Shown here in pieces: positions 7,017-15,888 of a DNA stretch of 24,986 nt. The DNA is taken from assembly GCA_964369165.1 (NCBI GenBank), contig CAYJFE010000037.1, positions 1 through 24,986 on the forward strand, written 5' to 3'. Source of the DNA: CAYJAZ01 sp964369165. GTDB taxonomy: Bacteria > Desulfobacterota > Desulfovibrionia > Desulfovibrionales > Desulfovibrionaceae. Made by a program: the position numbers and the translations under genes. Every line of letters starts with the position of its first letter. Positions within the stretch are counted from its first letter, which is position 1. Under the pieces are notes generated by a model that searched no databases, was not told where the DNA came from, and worked only from the letters and a program-made list of their open reading frames with translations.

Positions 7017-10000
7017 ATGCACCTTAATTATAAAAAACACTTGTATGTCTTCTCTATCTTTTTTCTTGCGTCATTCATTTTTTTTGAAACTGCTTATGCA
7101 GAAAAATTAAAAGTTCGTATCGGCATTGATCAAAGCCAAAGTTTTTACAATGTGACAGAAGATGGAAAACCAATTGGCTATAGTTACGAATATCTTTCCT
7201 ACCTTGAGGAATTTGGTGCTTTAGAATTTATTTATATCTATGGCAGACGCGAAGCTTTGGTCAATATGCTTAGAAAAGGTGATATCGACTTACTTGATCA
7301 TAATGTAAAAACAAGGCAATTAGAAAATGAGTTTTTATTCTCAACACTCTCAACAGGCTTTACAAATCTCTCGCTTGTAACTACAAGCAATAACAATGAA
7401 TTTAATTTCAACAATTTCCAATCTTTTAATGGAAAAAATATAGGTCATATAACAAGTGAATATATTTCAGATACACTTTCAGATTTTGCCTCTAAAAACA
7501 CACTCACATTTTTCACGCATACTTACCCTAATGTGCTTTTACTCGACAGTGCTTTATCTGCAAAAAATATTGATTTAGCTGCTAAAGAGAGTTTTAATCT
7601 TAGCAGAAATGAAAAAATTGTTGCAAATATAGATACGCGAAATTTCTACCTTATGACAAGGCAAGATAAAGCTGAGCTTATGAGTACAATAAATGCAACT
7701 CAGCTCATGCTTTATGAAAAACACCCTGCTTTAATCGACGAACTTTATAAAAAATATTTTTCTAGCGATTATTCAGTCTTTAATTTCAGTCAAAAAGAAA
7801 TTGAATATGTAGAAAAGCTTGAGCCATTACGCGTGCTTTATCTTGAAAATTCAAGCCCATTTTCTTCTTATAGCGTGGCAAATGACAAGGTCGAAGGTTT
7901 AAATATTCAAGTTTGGGAAAATATAGCCGAACAAACTCAGCTCAAATATAAATTGCAACCTGTCGCCAATGTAGAAGAAGGTTTAGAGCTTATTTCTTCA
8001 AAAAATGCAGATCTTTTGATTGCAGTTGAAAGTCATACAAATATTGTGAGCAATAATAAGATTAAATTATCAGATTCTTATCTATCAATACCTATAAGCA
8101 TTGTTGGCATTGAAGAAAGTATTATTCCAAGTGATGTCTTTGTTTTCCCTAAATCGTCCCACACTGAACTAGACTATTTCAAATCTCACTACCCTAAAAA
8201 CCAATATTTCCTTGTAGATACAATAAAAGAAGCCTATGATGCTATAGTGTCAGGTAAGGCTGATTTTACAATTGATAATCTATTTTCTGCCTCTTTTCTT
8301 TTGCAACAACCAGCATACCTTGACCTTATCTTTGTTGCAGCAACCTATACTAATGATTACCTTTCTTATGCTATTTCTGAGTCTATTGAACCTCAACTTT
8401 TCAGCATTATTAATAAAGCAATTCTAAACTTTTCTAAGCAAGAAAATGATTCTCTTTTTCTTACGCACACAATTTCAGGCACAAGAAATGAAAATCAGCT
8501 TTCTTACTTTTTGAAACATTATCAAACAGAACTTATCTTGCTACTTATTTTTATAGTTTTCACTGCTTTTCTTTTCTTGCTCTTTATCATATTTTTGCAA
8601 GCAAATAATAAAAAAACTGTGTGGAACTTAGCTTATCTTGACCAATTAACTAAGTTACCAAATTTCAACAAATTCAAAATAGATGCGCAAAAACTTCTTA
8701 TAGATAATCCAAATACTAAATACGCCATCTTGATTATGGATATCAATAAATTCAGCTTGATAAACGAATCTCGCGGACAAGAAGAAGGCGACAAAATCAT
8801 CATTGCTATGGCTGATGCTATGAAACATTTCATTAAAGAAAAAAATGATCTTCTTAGCCGCATAAATGCAGATAATTTTGTTGTTTTTTATGAAGTTACT
8901 AATTTTTCTACAAATAATGATCAAATAGCTTCATTTTATCTTCCATTTAGAGATCTGATGAAGGCTCGCACAGGGCTTACTCTCAATTTCTCAATTGGTC
9001 GTTACACCTTGACGCATGATGATAAAAACATCAATGAAATCTTTGAAAAAGTTAATTCTGCGCACAACCTTGCTAAAGTTAATTCTGCTATATCACCACT
9101 TTACGATTATGATGAAGATTTGAAAAAACTTGCCATTCGTCAAAGAGAAATAGAAAATCTTATGGAATCTGCTTTAGAAAATAATGAATTTTTGCTCTAC
9201 TTACAGCCTAAATATTCTTTATCTAATGAACAGGTCGTTGGTGCTGAAGCCTTGGTGCGATGGAATGAGCCAAACAATCCAAAAGTTGTTTACCCTTCTG
9301 AGTTTATTCCTATCTTTGAAAAAAATGGCTTTATCACAAAGCTTGATTTTTATATGTTTAGAAAAGCTTGTGAAGTTATTGAAGCGTGGATTAAAGAGGG
9401 CAAAGAACCTGTCACTGTGTCCGTCAACTTCTCTCGATTGCATTTAAATAATCCACATTTTGTTGATGACATTAAAAAGATTGCCGATGGTTTTGATATT
9501 CCAAAAAAATATTTAGAAATTGAACTGACAGAATCTACTATGATTGATAATGAAGACGCGCTTGAAAATCTAGTTAATCATCTTCACGAAGCTGGATTTA
9601 AGCTTTCTATGGATGATTTTGGTACAGGCTATTCTTCGCTTGGGCTCTTGAAAAACTTGCCTGTTGACGTTATTAAAATCGACAGATCTTTCTTCACAAA
9701 TAATCGTTATAAAACCCGTGCGAGAGCTGTTTTGCAAAGTATTATTTCCATGGCGAAAGCTTTGAATATACATACTGTAGCTGAAGGTGTTGAAGAGCAA
9801 GAACATATTGATTTTCTTCGTGAAATTGGCTGTGAGCAAGTGCAAGGTTATTTCTATGCTAAACCAATGCCTGCTGTTGATTTTATCACAAATCATCGAG
9901 TGGTGAAAGCCAATAAAAATGTCATCATTGATGATGCTTTAGCTAATAAAATTGGTGATTTACATCTTGGACGTGAAGAAATGGGCCTTGAAATGCCCGT

Positions 10001-10448
10001 TGCTATGTATAGATTATTTGAATTTTCTGTGCGCGAGGCTTTAATACAGATGTATGGTGAAGGCGAAATGGAAAAACTGCTTATGTTTGCTGGCCAAATT
10101 TCTGGAGCAAACTTTACAAGTAAATATTTGAACCTTAGCCTACCTTATCCTGAATTTATAAAGAATGTAAGAAATATTCTTGTGGACTTTAAAGTTGGAT
10201 TTTTAGATATTGAATCCTTTGATAAAAATACGGGTGAATTTATAATAACCGTTAAAGAAGACCTTGACTGTAGTGGAATGCCAAATATTTCTAAGCCTTT
10301 ATGCCAATACGATGCAGGTTTCCTTGCAGCAATTTTATCAGAATATACTAAAAAAACCTATACGGCTAAAGAGATTGATTGTTGGGGAACTGGCGCAAAT
10401 CTTTGCCGATTTGAAGCAAAGCCTCTACCGCAAGATGACATTATTTAG
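7017..10448 (+). CDS. Membrane sensor c-di-GMP phosphodiesterase: two periplasmic binding domains, TM, degenerate GGDEF, EAL, V4R
   Basis: 1143 residues from the ATG at 7017, chosen because GAGG lies six bases upstream and it gives a normal 28-residue signal peptide ending AYA. In-frame ATGs at 6975 and 7005 would add 14 or 4 residues. Domains: two extracellular-solute-binding (family 3, PBPb-like) domains at about 31-247 and 268-475; one membrane segment at 505-529; a GGDEF domain whose signature is NADNF (617-621), so probably no cyclase activity; an EAL domain at about 714-955 with EAL (744-746), ELTES (836-840), DDFGTGYSSL (866-875), KIDR (887-890) and EGVE (923-926), all consistent with active phosphodiesterase; and a C-terminal V4R-like domain at about 995-1137 with C1096, C1122 and C1130. 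It likely senses a periplasmic amino acid or similar ligand and lowers c-di-GMP. The V4R part could bind a second small molecule in the cytoplasm. The sirtuin gene follows 20 bases downstream. Confidence 0.88.
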   Translation: MHLNYKKHLYVFSIFFLASFIFFETAYAEKLKVRIGIDQSQSFYNVTEDGKPIGYSYEYLSYLEEFGALEFIYIYGRREALVNMLRKGDIDLLDHNVKTRQLENEFLFSTLSTGFTNLSLVTTSNNNEFNFNNFQSFNGKNIGHITSEYISDTLSDFASKNTLTFFTHTYPNVLLLDSALSAKNIDLAAKESFNLSRNEKIVANIDTRNFYLMTRQDKAELMSTINATQLMLYEKHPALIDELYKKYFSSDYSVFNFSQKEIEYVEKLEPLRVLYLENSSPFSSYSVANDKVEGLNIQVWENIAEQTQLKYKLQPVANVEEGLELISSKNADLLIAVESHTNIVSNNKIKLSDSYLSIPISIVGIEESIIPSDVFVFPKSSHTELDYFKSHYPKNQYFLVDTIKEAYDAIVSGKADFTIDNLFSASFLLQQPAYLDLIFVAATYTNDYLSYAISESIEPQLFSIINKAILNFSKQENDSLFLTHTISGTRNENQLSYFLKHYQTELILLLIFIVFTAFLFLLFIIFLQANNKKTVWNLAYLDQLTKLPNFNKFKIDAQKLLIDNPNTKYAILIMDINKFSLINESRGQEEGDKIIIAMADAMKHFIKEKNDLLSRINADNFVVFYEVTNFSTNNDQIASFYLPFRDLMKARTGLTLNFSIGRYTLTHDDKNINEIFEKVNSAHNLAKVNSAISPLYDYDEDLKKLAIRQREIENLMESALENNEFLLYLQPKYSLSNEQVVGAEALVRWNEPNNPKVVYPSEFIPIFEKNGFITKLDFYMFRKACEVIEAWIKEGKEPVTVSVNFSRLHLNNPHFVDDIKKIADGFDIPKKYLEIELTESTMIDNEDALENLVNHLHEAGFKLSMDDFGTGYSSLGLLKNLPVDVIKIDRSFFTNNRYKTRARAVLQSIISMAKALNIHTVAEGVEEQEHIDFLREIGCEQVQGYFYAKPMPAVDFITNHRVVKANKNVIIDDALANKIGDLHLGREEMGLEMPVAMYRLFEFSVREALIQMYGEGEMEKLLMFAGQISGANFTSKYLNLSLPYPEFIKNVRNILVDFKVGFLDIESFDKNTGEFIITVKEDLDCSGMPNISKPLCQYDAGFLAAILSEYTKKTYTAKEIDCWGTGANLCRFEAKPLPQDDII

Positions 10449-10468
10449 TATATTTTTTGAGGTCTTTC

Positions 10469-11206
10469 ATGTCTAAGTCGCCATATACATTAGATGCGTT
10501 AAATAGATTTTATGAATTAGTCGAGCAATCTCAGAATATTGTTTTCTTTGGTGGTGCTGGTGTGTCTACAGAAAGCGGTATACCTGATTTTCGCTCTCAA
10601 GATGGACTTTATAATCAAGAATACGACTACCCTCCTGAAACTATTATCTCACATTCTTTTTTCAAATCGCATACTGAAGAATTTTACAGATTTTATAAAG
10701 ATAAATTTATTTATAATGTAAAACCGAATGCCACGCATTTAGCTTTAGCAAAATTAGAAAAAATGAATAAATTAAAAGCAATTATCACGCAAAATATTGA
10801 TGGCTTGCATCAAGAAGCTGGTTCTAAAAATGTCTACGAATTACACGGCTCTGTTTTGAGAAATTATTGTATGGATTGTCATACATTTTATGATATTAGT
10901 GCAATAATCAATGCTGAAAACGTGCCACGGTGCTCTTGTAATGGAATTATCAAGCCAGATGTTGTTCTATATGAAGAAATGCTTGATGATGCTATAGTTT
11001 TAAAAGCTGTTGAAGCTTTAGAAAAAGCTGATATGCTTATTGTTGGCGGTTCTTCTTTAGTCGTCTATCCAGCGGCAGGCCTTATAAATTCTTATAAAGG
11101 CAATAAATTAGTGCTTATCAATAAATCTCAAACTCCTTACGATTCAAAAGCTGATATCGTCATTAACGAAAGCCTTGGCAAGGTTTTTGAAAAATTTCTA
11201 ATTTAG
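10469..11206 (+). CDS. Sir2-family NAD-dependent protein deacylase (sirtuin)
   Basis: 245 residues from the ATG at 10469; TTGAGG at 10457-10462 is the ribosome binding site. An upstream TTG at 10457 would add four residues but falls on that site. Family motifs are complete: GAGVSTESGIPDFRS (about 31-45) for NAD binding, TQNIDGLH (about 111-118), the catalytic histidine in ELHGS, and four zinc cysteines as CMDC and, about 20 residues on, CSC. These are followed by the IKPDVVLYEE block. Bacterial enzymes of this type remove acetyl or other acyl groups from lysines, using NAD. It lies 20 bases after the EAL sensor gene, so it is probably co-transcribed. A CobB-type role is likely, but substrate specificity cannot be read. 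Confidence 0.92.
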   Translation: MSKSPYTLDALNRFYELVEQSQNIVFFGGAGVSTESGIPDFRSQDGLYNQEYDYPPETIISHSFFKSHTEEFYRFYKDKFIYNVKPNATHLALAKLEKMNKLKAIITQNIDGLHQEAGSKNVYELHGSVLRNYCMDCHTFYDISAIINAENVPRCSCNGIIKPDVVLYEEMLDDAIVLKAVEALEKADMLIVGGSSLVVYPAAGLINSYKGNKLVLINKSQTPYDSKADIVINESLGKVFEKFLI

Positions 11207-11207
11207 A

Positions 11208-11238
11208 ACATTTTAGAAATCTGCCATTACTAAAATGT
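11208..11238. repeat. 9-bp inverted repeat downstream of sirtuin gene
   Basis: ACATTTTAG (11208-11216) and CTAAAATGT (11230-11238) with a 13-base loop. A related half, CTAAAATTT, follows at 11264-11272. No T-run follows the hairpin, so it is a poor intrinsic terminator. It could be an operator for the downstream gene. Confidence 0.35.
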
Positions 11239-11320
11239 ATTCGACAAACTGAATGTTTGCACTCTAAAATTTATCTTTTCTTTTATTGACAAAGTGGCCG
11301 AAAAAGACGAAAATATCTTT

Positions 11321-14050
11321 ATGAACACATTAATAACTTGCCATGAAAATGCTGACTTTGACGCTTTTGCTGCACTTGTAGGTGCAAGCCTTCTCTATTC
11401 TGATGCATATCTACTTTTTCCTGGCACGCAAGAAAATAATCTGCAAAGATATATAGAAGAAGTGGCAAATTCGCACTTCCAAATTCTCAGCACTAAGGCA
11501 TTTAATGATTTGTCAGACGAAGACTTAGATAAAATCACACGCCTAGTTGTTGTTGACACTAAACAAAAATCACGTTTAAGCCATATTAAAAATTTTTATG
11601 AAAGAGATAATATTGAAATCATTGTTTGGGATCATCACCCACATACAGATGAAGATATTCAAGCAAAAGAGCTCAACCATGCAAATATTGGTTCCACTTC
11701 ATCTCTTTTAGCATTAAAACTTGCTGAGTTGAATAAAAGTTTGACCGAAGAAGAAGCCACCTTGCTTTCACTTGGACTTCATGTTGACACAGGATCATTT
11801 ACTTTTTCTTCAACTACAAGAAAAGATTTTGAAGCTGCTTCCTATCTTTGGAAATGCGGTGTTGATCCTCTCATTTTACGTTCATATCTTAAAACTGAAT
11901 TGACACCTGCACATATAAAGGCTTTAAATGAACTCTTAGAAAGTAGCGAATATCATGAAATAGTTGACTTAAAAGTTGTTATCGCTACTACTTCTTCGGA
12001 TGCGTATATCCACGACTTTGCTCTGCTTGCCCCAAGATTTATGGAAATGCAGCCCTGCAAAGTCTTCTTTGCTTTAGCACAGATGGAAGAAAAAGTGCAA
12101 GTGCTTGCAAGAAGCGTTGAAAAATCAATAAATGTTGGGCAGATATGCTCTGCTGTTGGTGGCGGTGGCCATGAATACGCAGCTTCTGCTTCAGTGAAAA
12201 ACATGACTTTATCTGAAGTAAAAGATATTTTGATTAAAGAAATCTATGTACAATTAAATATACACAAAACTGCAGCCGCTCTTATGTCTAGCCCTGTAAT
12301 ATTTGTTAATGAAGAAACCACTATGGGCGAAGCTTCAAAAACTATGGTACGATTTGGGCTCAAAGCTGTTCCTGTTTTTCAAAAAAATTCTAATATTTGT
12401 ACAGGTTGGATCAGTCAAGAGCAAGCATCAAGGGGATCAGCTCTCAATCAATATACTATGAATAGCCCTGTTTTTGACTATATGCAAAGAGAGTTTAAAG
12501 TCATCTCTAAAAACGCTACTCTACAAGATATAATGGATATTATTATAGGCGAAAAACAAAGACTTTTACCCGTGGTTGAAGCTATTGATTTGCGCAAAGA
12601 CGATACCTATAAAGTGCATAATTGCATTGGTGTTGTGACTAGAACTGACTTGATTCGCCTTTTTTCTGACGAAAACACTATTCTTCCTATGCCAACAAAG
12701 GCTAAAAACCTCAAAACACGCAATCTTTCTAAACCCTTATACGATAGAGTCGGTGAAGAATGTGTCGATATCTTGAAGCTTGCAGGCGAAATAGCAAGAA
12801 CACTTAATTTTCAAGTTTCTGCTGTGGGCGGCTTTGTGCGTGATTTGGTCATGGATAAGAAATTACGCCATTGGTCGGAACTTGACATTGACTTTGTTGT
12901 TGAAGGCGATGCCATAAAATTTGCCTATGCTCTTGCAAAGGAATTGAACGGAAAAGTACGTGTTCATCTTGCTTTTATGACAGCGACTATCTTTTTTCGA
13001 AATAAAGCCGATGTGCAATGCAAGCTTGATGTCGCAACAGCAAGGCTAGAATATTATGAATATCCTGCGGCATTGCCAACTATTGAAGTTTCCTCACTTA
13101 AAATGGATTTATATCGCCGAGATTTCACAATAAATGCTATGGCTATACGCCTAAACCCTGAACATTATGGATCTTTAGTGGACTTTTTCCAAGGACAAGC
13201 CGATATACGAAATAAAAAAGTGCGTATGCTGCATACTTTGAGTTTTATTGAAGATCCTACTCGTATTATAAGAGCCATTCGCTTTGAACAAAGATATAAT
13301 TTTGTTATTGAACCACAGTGCGAAAAACTTATGCAAAATGCAATCTCCTTGAATTTAATTGACAAACTTTCAGGACTTCGTATCTCTTTAGAACTTGAAC
13401 TTATTTTAAAAGAAGAAAATCCATTTCTTGCACTTAAGCGTATGGAAGAATTTAATCTTCTGCACTCTATTCACCCCCAATTGAAATTAGATCAAAGTAA
13501 AGAATTGCTCGTTTTAAATCTTTTAGAAAATATTGAATGGTATAGAAAACTCTATTTAAATGAAACTGTTGATGCTCTCGCGCTTATTCTTGTTGCCCTT
13601 ATGCGAAATGCGCATTTAAGCGATCTGCACGAAGTTATAGATAGATTTGCCTTTATTGAAAAAAGGGCTGAGTCAGTTGTGGCATTAAGAGCCTACATTA
13701 TAGAAACTTTTAATGCTCTTTTACGCTGGTTTAAAAATAAAGATAAAACATCTAAACTCTATAATTTATTATCTAAAAAACCTATTGAAGTTCTTCTTTA
13801 TTGTATAGCAAGAGCCGAAGATGAAAACTTGAAAAAAATTCTCACCCAGTATATATACAAATGGCGTGATGAAAAAGCTGACATCACTGGCAACGATTTA
13901 GAAGACATGGGTATTCCTAAAGGCAAGATATATAAAGAATTATTATCCATTGCCTTAGAAAATAAATTAGACAATGAAGATTTTAGCCGCGAAGCCCAAC
14001 TCCAATTAGTGCGCTCAATTTATTTTGACAATCTGGACAATATTCAATAA
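11321..14050 (+). CDS. DHH/DHHA1 - CBS - CBS - tRNA nucleotidyltransferase (poly(A) polymerase family) fusion
   Basis: 909 residues from the ATG at 11321, which places the protein start just before the first DHH strand. A GTG at 11294 would add nine residues; neither has a good ribosome binding site. Domains: DHH phosphoesterase at about 1-170 with CHENADFD (7-14), VVDTK (77-81), WDHHPH (103-108) and HVDTGSF (154-160); DHHA1 at about 215-315 with the glycine motif GGGGHEYAAS; two CBS domains at about 322-377 and 381-451; a class II nucleotidyltransferase head at about 490-625 with VGGFVRDLVM (502-511), catalytic D522 and D524 in DIDF, and RRDFTINAMA (599-608); an RNA-binding helical domain after about 640. 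This fused type occurs in deltaproteobacteria and Aquifex-like bacteria. There the transferase adds the tRNA 3' CCA or its terminal A, and the DHH part resembles nanoRNases. It is unclear whether it adds CC, A or CCA. Confidence 0.88.
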   Translation: MNTLITCHENADFDAFAALVGASLLYSDAYLLFPGTQENNLQRYIEEVANSHFQILSTKAFNDLSDEDLDKITRLVVVDTKQKSRLSHIKNFYERDNIEIIVWDHHPHTDEDIQAKELNHANIGSTSSLLALKLAELNKSLTEEEATLLSLGLHVDTGSFTFSSTTRKDFEAASYLWKCGVDPLILRSYLKTELTPAHIKALNELLESSEYHEIVDLKVVIATTSSDAYIHDFALLAPRFMEMQPCKVFFALAQMEEKVQVLARSVEKSINVGQICSAVGGGGHEYAASASVKNMTLSEVKDILIKEIYVQLNIHKTAAALMSSPVIFVNEETTMGEASKTMVRFGLKAVPVFQKNSNICTGWISQEQASRGSALNQYTMNSPVFDYMQREFKVISKNATLQDIMDIIIGEKQRLLPVVEAIDLRKDDTYKVHNCIGVVTRTDLIRLFSDENTILPMPTKAKNLKTRNLSKPLYDRVGEECVDILKLAGEIARTLNFQVSAVGGFVRDLVMDKKLRHWSELDIDFVVEGDAIKFAYALAKELNGKVRVHLAFMTATIFFRNKADVQCKLDVATARLEYYEYPAALPTIEVSSLKMDLYRRDFTINAMAIRLNPEHYGSLVDFFQGQADIRNKKVRMLHTLSFIEDPTRIIRAIRFEQRYNFVIEPQCEKLMQNAISLNLIDKLSGLRISLELELILKEENPFLALKRMEEFNLLHSIHPQLKLDQSKELLVLNLLENIEWYRKLYLNETVDALALILVALMRNAHLSDLHEVIDRFAFIEKRAESVVALRAYIIETFNALLRWFKNKDKTSKLYNLLSKKPIEVLLYCIARAEDENLKKILTQYIYKWRDEKADITGNDLEDMGIPKGKIYKELLSIALENKLDNEDFSREAQLQLVRSIYFDNLDNIQ

Positions 14051-14091
14051 TAAAATACCTCAATACAAATAATAACAAGGTTTAACCGTAC

Positions 14092-14874
14092 ATGAATAAA
14101 ATTATACTTCCTCTCTTCATCTTAGTTTTACTTTCTCTTACTGCCTGCTCTGAAAGTGAAAAACACAATGATTCAGTCACGACTAAACAATTAGAAGATG
14201 CTATTATTATGCAAGACTGGAATTTAGCTAGTCATATGGCTCAAAGAATATTAATGGAAGAGCTTGATCCTCAAACACGCTATAATGCATTAAAAATTCA
14301 CATAATGGCAAGCAATAATCTTTCAAATTATCAAGCTATTATTTATGTTTTGGAAAATGCTCTTAATGAATTTAATAAATCAGAAGAGCAAGTTTTTATT
14401 CAAAGTGAACTTGTAAAAGCCTATGCAAATAAGCAAGATTATGCTAAGGCTATGGAATATACAAAAGGATTAATGCGCACAAAAAGCATTAAAGAAAGCG
14501 AGAAAATTGCCTTAGAATTGCAAATTATTGAATACGCTTTAAAAAATCATAGTTTTGGTGAAGCAGGAATTATATTCGACTCTTTAAAAAACAAAAATAT
14601 AGATCCTGTGAAAAACAAATATTATTACCTACTTATTAACTATAGTTTTCTTTCACAGCAATACGAAAATGCTATTAAAAATATTGAAATCTATCTTTCT
14701 TTTGGCAACATTTCAAAGGCAGAGAGAGGTAGAATGTATTTTCTTCAAGGCGATTGTTATGAGATTTTAGGCAAAAATGATAAAGCCCTCATGTCTTTTA
14801 CTAAAGCTTTAGAAAGTCATCCAAATCCTGAAGTAGTAAAATTGCGCATAGACGCATTAGAAAAGACAAAATAA
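14092..14874 (+). CDS. Lipoprotein with TPR-like helical repeats
   Basis: 260 residues. The N-terminus is a lipoprotein signal: a hydrophobic stretch at 4-15 and a lipobox LTAC with acylated C19. The residue after it is serine, so outer-membrane sorting is plausible but cannot be read with certainty. The mature part is all-helical in look. TPR-like repeats are clearest at about 80-130 (KAYANKQDYAKAMEYTKGL) and 195-255 (GDCYEILGKNDKALMSFTKA). Such proteins usually scaffold envelope complexes, but no specific family is recognised. AAGG at 14077-14080 is 11 bases from the ATG, slightly long. It follows the fusion gene after 41 bases and may share its transcript. Confidence 0.75.
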   Translation: MNKIILPLFILVLLSLTACSESEKHNDSVTTKQLEDAIIMQDWNLASHMAQRILMEELDPQTRYNALKIHIMASNNLSNYQAIIYVLENALNEFNKSEEQVFIQSELVKAYANKQDYAKAMEYTKGLMRTKSIKESEKIALELQIIEYALKNHSFGEAGIIFDSLKNKNIDPVKNKYYYLLINYSFLSQQYENAIKNIEIYLSFGNISKAERGRMYFLQGDCYEILGKNDKALMSFTKALESHPNPEVVKLRIDALEKTK

Positions 14875-14924
14875 AGAATTTTTAAACAAGAATATCAAAC
14901 TATTAGAATTTTATGAATTTTAAG

Positions 14925-14953
14925 TTGACCCTTTATTTCATTCTTGTTATTTT
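14925..14953 (+). promoter_or_regulatory. Putative yebC promoter
   Basis: TTGACC (14925-14930), 17-base spacer, TATTTT (14948-14953), followed by a leader of about 25 bases with GAGGAG at 14974-14979, six bases before the yebC ATG. This is one of the clearest promoter and ribosome-binding arrangements in the window. Confidence 0.55.
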
Positions 14954-14985
14954 CCTTCAACAAAGTCACATCAGAGGAGATTATT

Positions 14986-15720
14986 ATGGCCGGACATAGT
15001 AAATGGGCAAATATCCAACACCGTAAAGGCAGACAAGACGCAAAGCGTGGTGCAGTTTTCACAAAGGCTGCTAAAGAAATTATTATTGCTGCAAAAAATG
15101 GTGGCGATCCTGCCGGTAATTCTCGCTTGCGTGCTGCAATTGCTGCTGCTAAAGCCGTGAACCTTCCTAAAGATAAAATTGAATCTGCCATCCGCAAAGG
15201 CACAGGCGCAGAAGCAGGCGGCGATATTTTTGAAACAAATTATGAAGGTTATGGCCCTTCAGGCATTGCTTTTATTGTAGAAACAGCTTCAGATAATAAA
15301 AATAGAATTGTTTCTGAAGTACGCCATTTGTTTTCAAAACATGGTGGAAACCTTGGTGAAAGTGGTTCAGTTGCTTGGATGTTTGATAGAAAAGGTATTA
15401 TTCTTATTGATAAAAGCAAATATACTGAAGACCAAATCATGGAAGCTGCCTTAGAAGCAGGCGCTGATGATGTGGTTGAGTCAGACGAAGCATTTGAAGT
15501 GACAACTTCAATGGAAGATTTCTCACAAGTGCGTGATGCTCTTGAAACAGCTGAAATTGAAATGCAGTCAGCTGAACTTTCATACATTGCGCAAAACTCC
15601 ATTACAGTTGAGAAAGAAGTTGCTGAAAAGCTTCTTAGATTTGTAGATGCTCTCGAAGATAATGATGATGTTCAAAAAGTTCATGCAAACTTTGAATTAC
15701 CAGACGATTTTGAAGGATAA
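14986..15720 (+). CDS. yebC: YebC/PmpR-family (TACO1-like) protein
   Basis: 244 residues starting MAGHSKWANIQHRKGRQD, the invariant N-terminus of the family, with GAGGAG six bases upstream. An in-frame ATG at 14944 would add 14 residues without a ribosome binding site and is rejected. The three-domain YebC fold is matched along its length: a helical N-terminal domain with the SKWANI block, GYGPSGIAFIVE in the middle (around residue 87), and the C-terminal ALEDNDDVQKVHANFELPDD. YebC proteins were annotated as transcription regulators and are also reported to assist translation of proline-rich stretches; I cannot tell which applies here. It is a single-gene unit between its own promoter and terminator. 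Confidence 0.95.
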   Translation: MAGHSKWANIQHRKGRQDAKRGAVFTKAAKEIIIAAKNGGDPAGNSRLRAAIAAAKAVNLPKDKIESAIRKGTGAEAGGDIFETNYEGYGPSGIAFIVETASDNKNRIVSEVRHLFSKHGGNLGESGSVAWMFDRKGIILIDKSKYTEDQIMEAALEAGADDVVESDEAFEVTTSMEDFSQVRDALETAEIEMQSAELSYIAQNSITVEKEVAEKLLRFVDALEDNDDVQKVHANFELPDDFEG

Positions 15721-15723
15721 GAT

Positions 15724-15744
15724 AAGCAAAAAAATATTTTGCTT
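15724..15744. repeat. Hairpin directly after yebC
   Basis: Arms AAGCAAAA (15724-15731) and TTTTGCTT (15737-15744), 5-base loop, three bases after the yebC stop and about 18 bases before the strong terminator. There is no T-run, so it may be a 3'-end stabilising element rather than a terminator. Confidence 0.4.
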
Positions 15745-15761
15745 TCTGTATTAAAGTAATG

Positions 15762-15788
15762 AGGGGAACATAAAGTTCCCCTTTTTTT
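15762..15788 (+). terminator. Intrinsic terminator of yebC
   Basis: AGGGGAAC (15762-15769), loop ATAAA, GTTCCCCT (15775-15782), T-run 15782-15788 running into the assembly gap. A textbook rho-independent terminator. Its stem is symmetrical and might also act on the convergent SNF2 helicase gene, but the gap hides that side. Confidence 0.88.
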
Positions 15789-15888
15789 NNNNNNNNNNNN
15801 NNNNNNNNNNNNNNNNNNNNNNNNNNNNNNNNNNNNNNNNNNNNNNNNNNNNNNNNNNNNNNNNNNNNNNNNNNNNNNNNNNNNNNNN
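15789..15888. other. Assembly gap (100 Ns)
   Basis: Exactly 100 unknown bases, the conventional filler for a scaffold gap of unestimated size. The true length and frame across it are unknown. It hides the 3' end of the SNF2 helicase gene and any sequence between it and yebC. Confidence 0.98.

Noticed and set aside
8633..8924. Two minus-strand frames inside the EAL sensor gene
   Set aside because: Both are antisense to the GGDEF domain coding region, with no start signals; they are chance frames in AT-rich DNA.
10457..10468. TTG start for the sirtuin
   Set aside because: The TTGAGG is itself the ribosome binding site for the ATG at 10469.
14944..14985. Longer yebC start at 14944
   Set aside because: No ribosome binding site there, it overlaps the predicted -10, and the invariant MAGHSKW start at 14986 has GAGGAG upstream.
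15681..15888. Continuation of the SNF2 helicase frame through the Ns into the yebC region
   Set aside because: The gap length is arbitrary, so the frame is not preserved, and the residues beyond it are antisense to yebC and its terminator.
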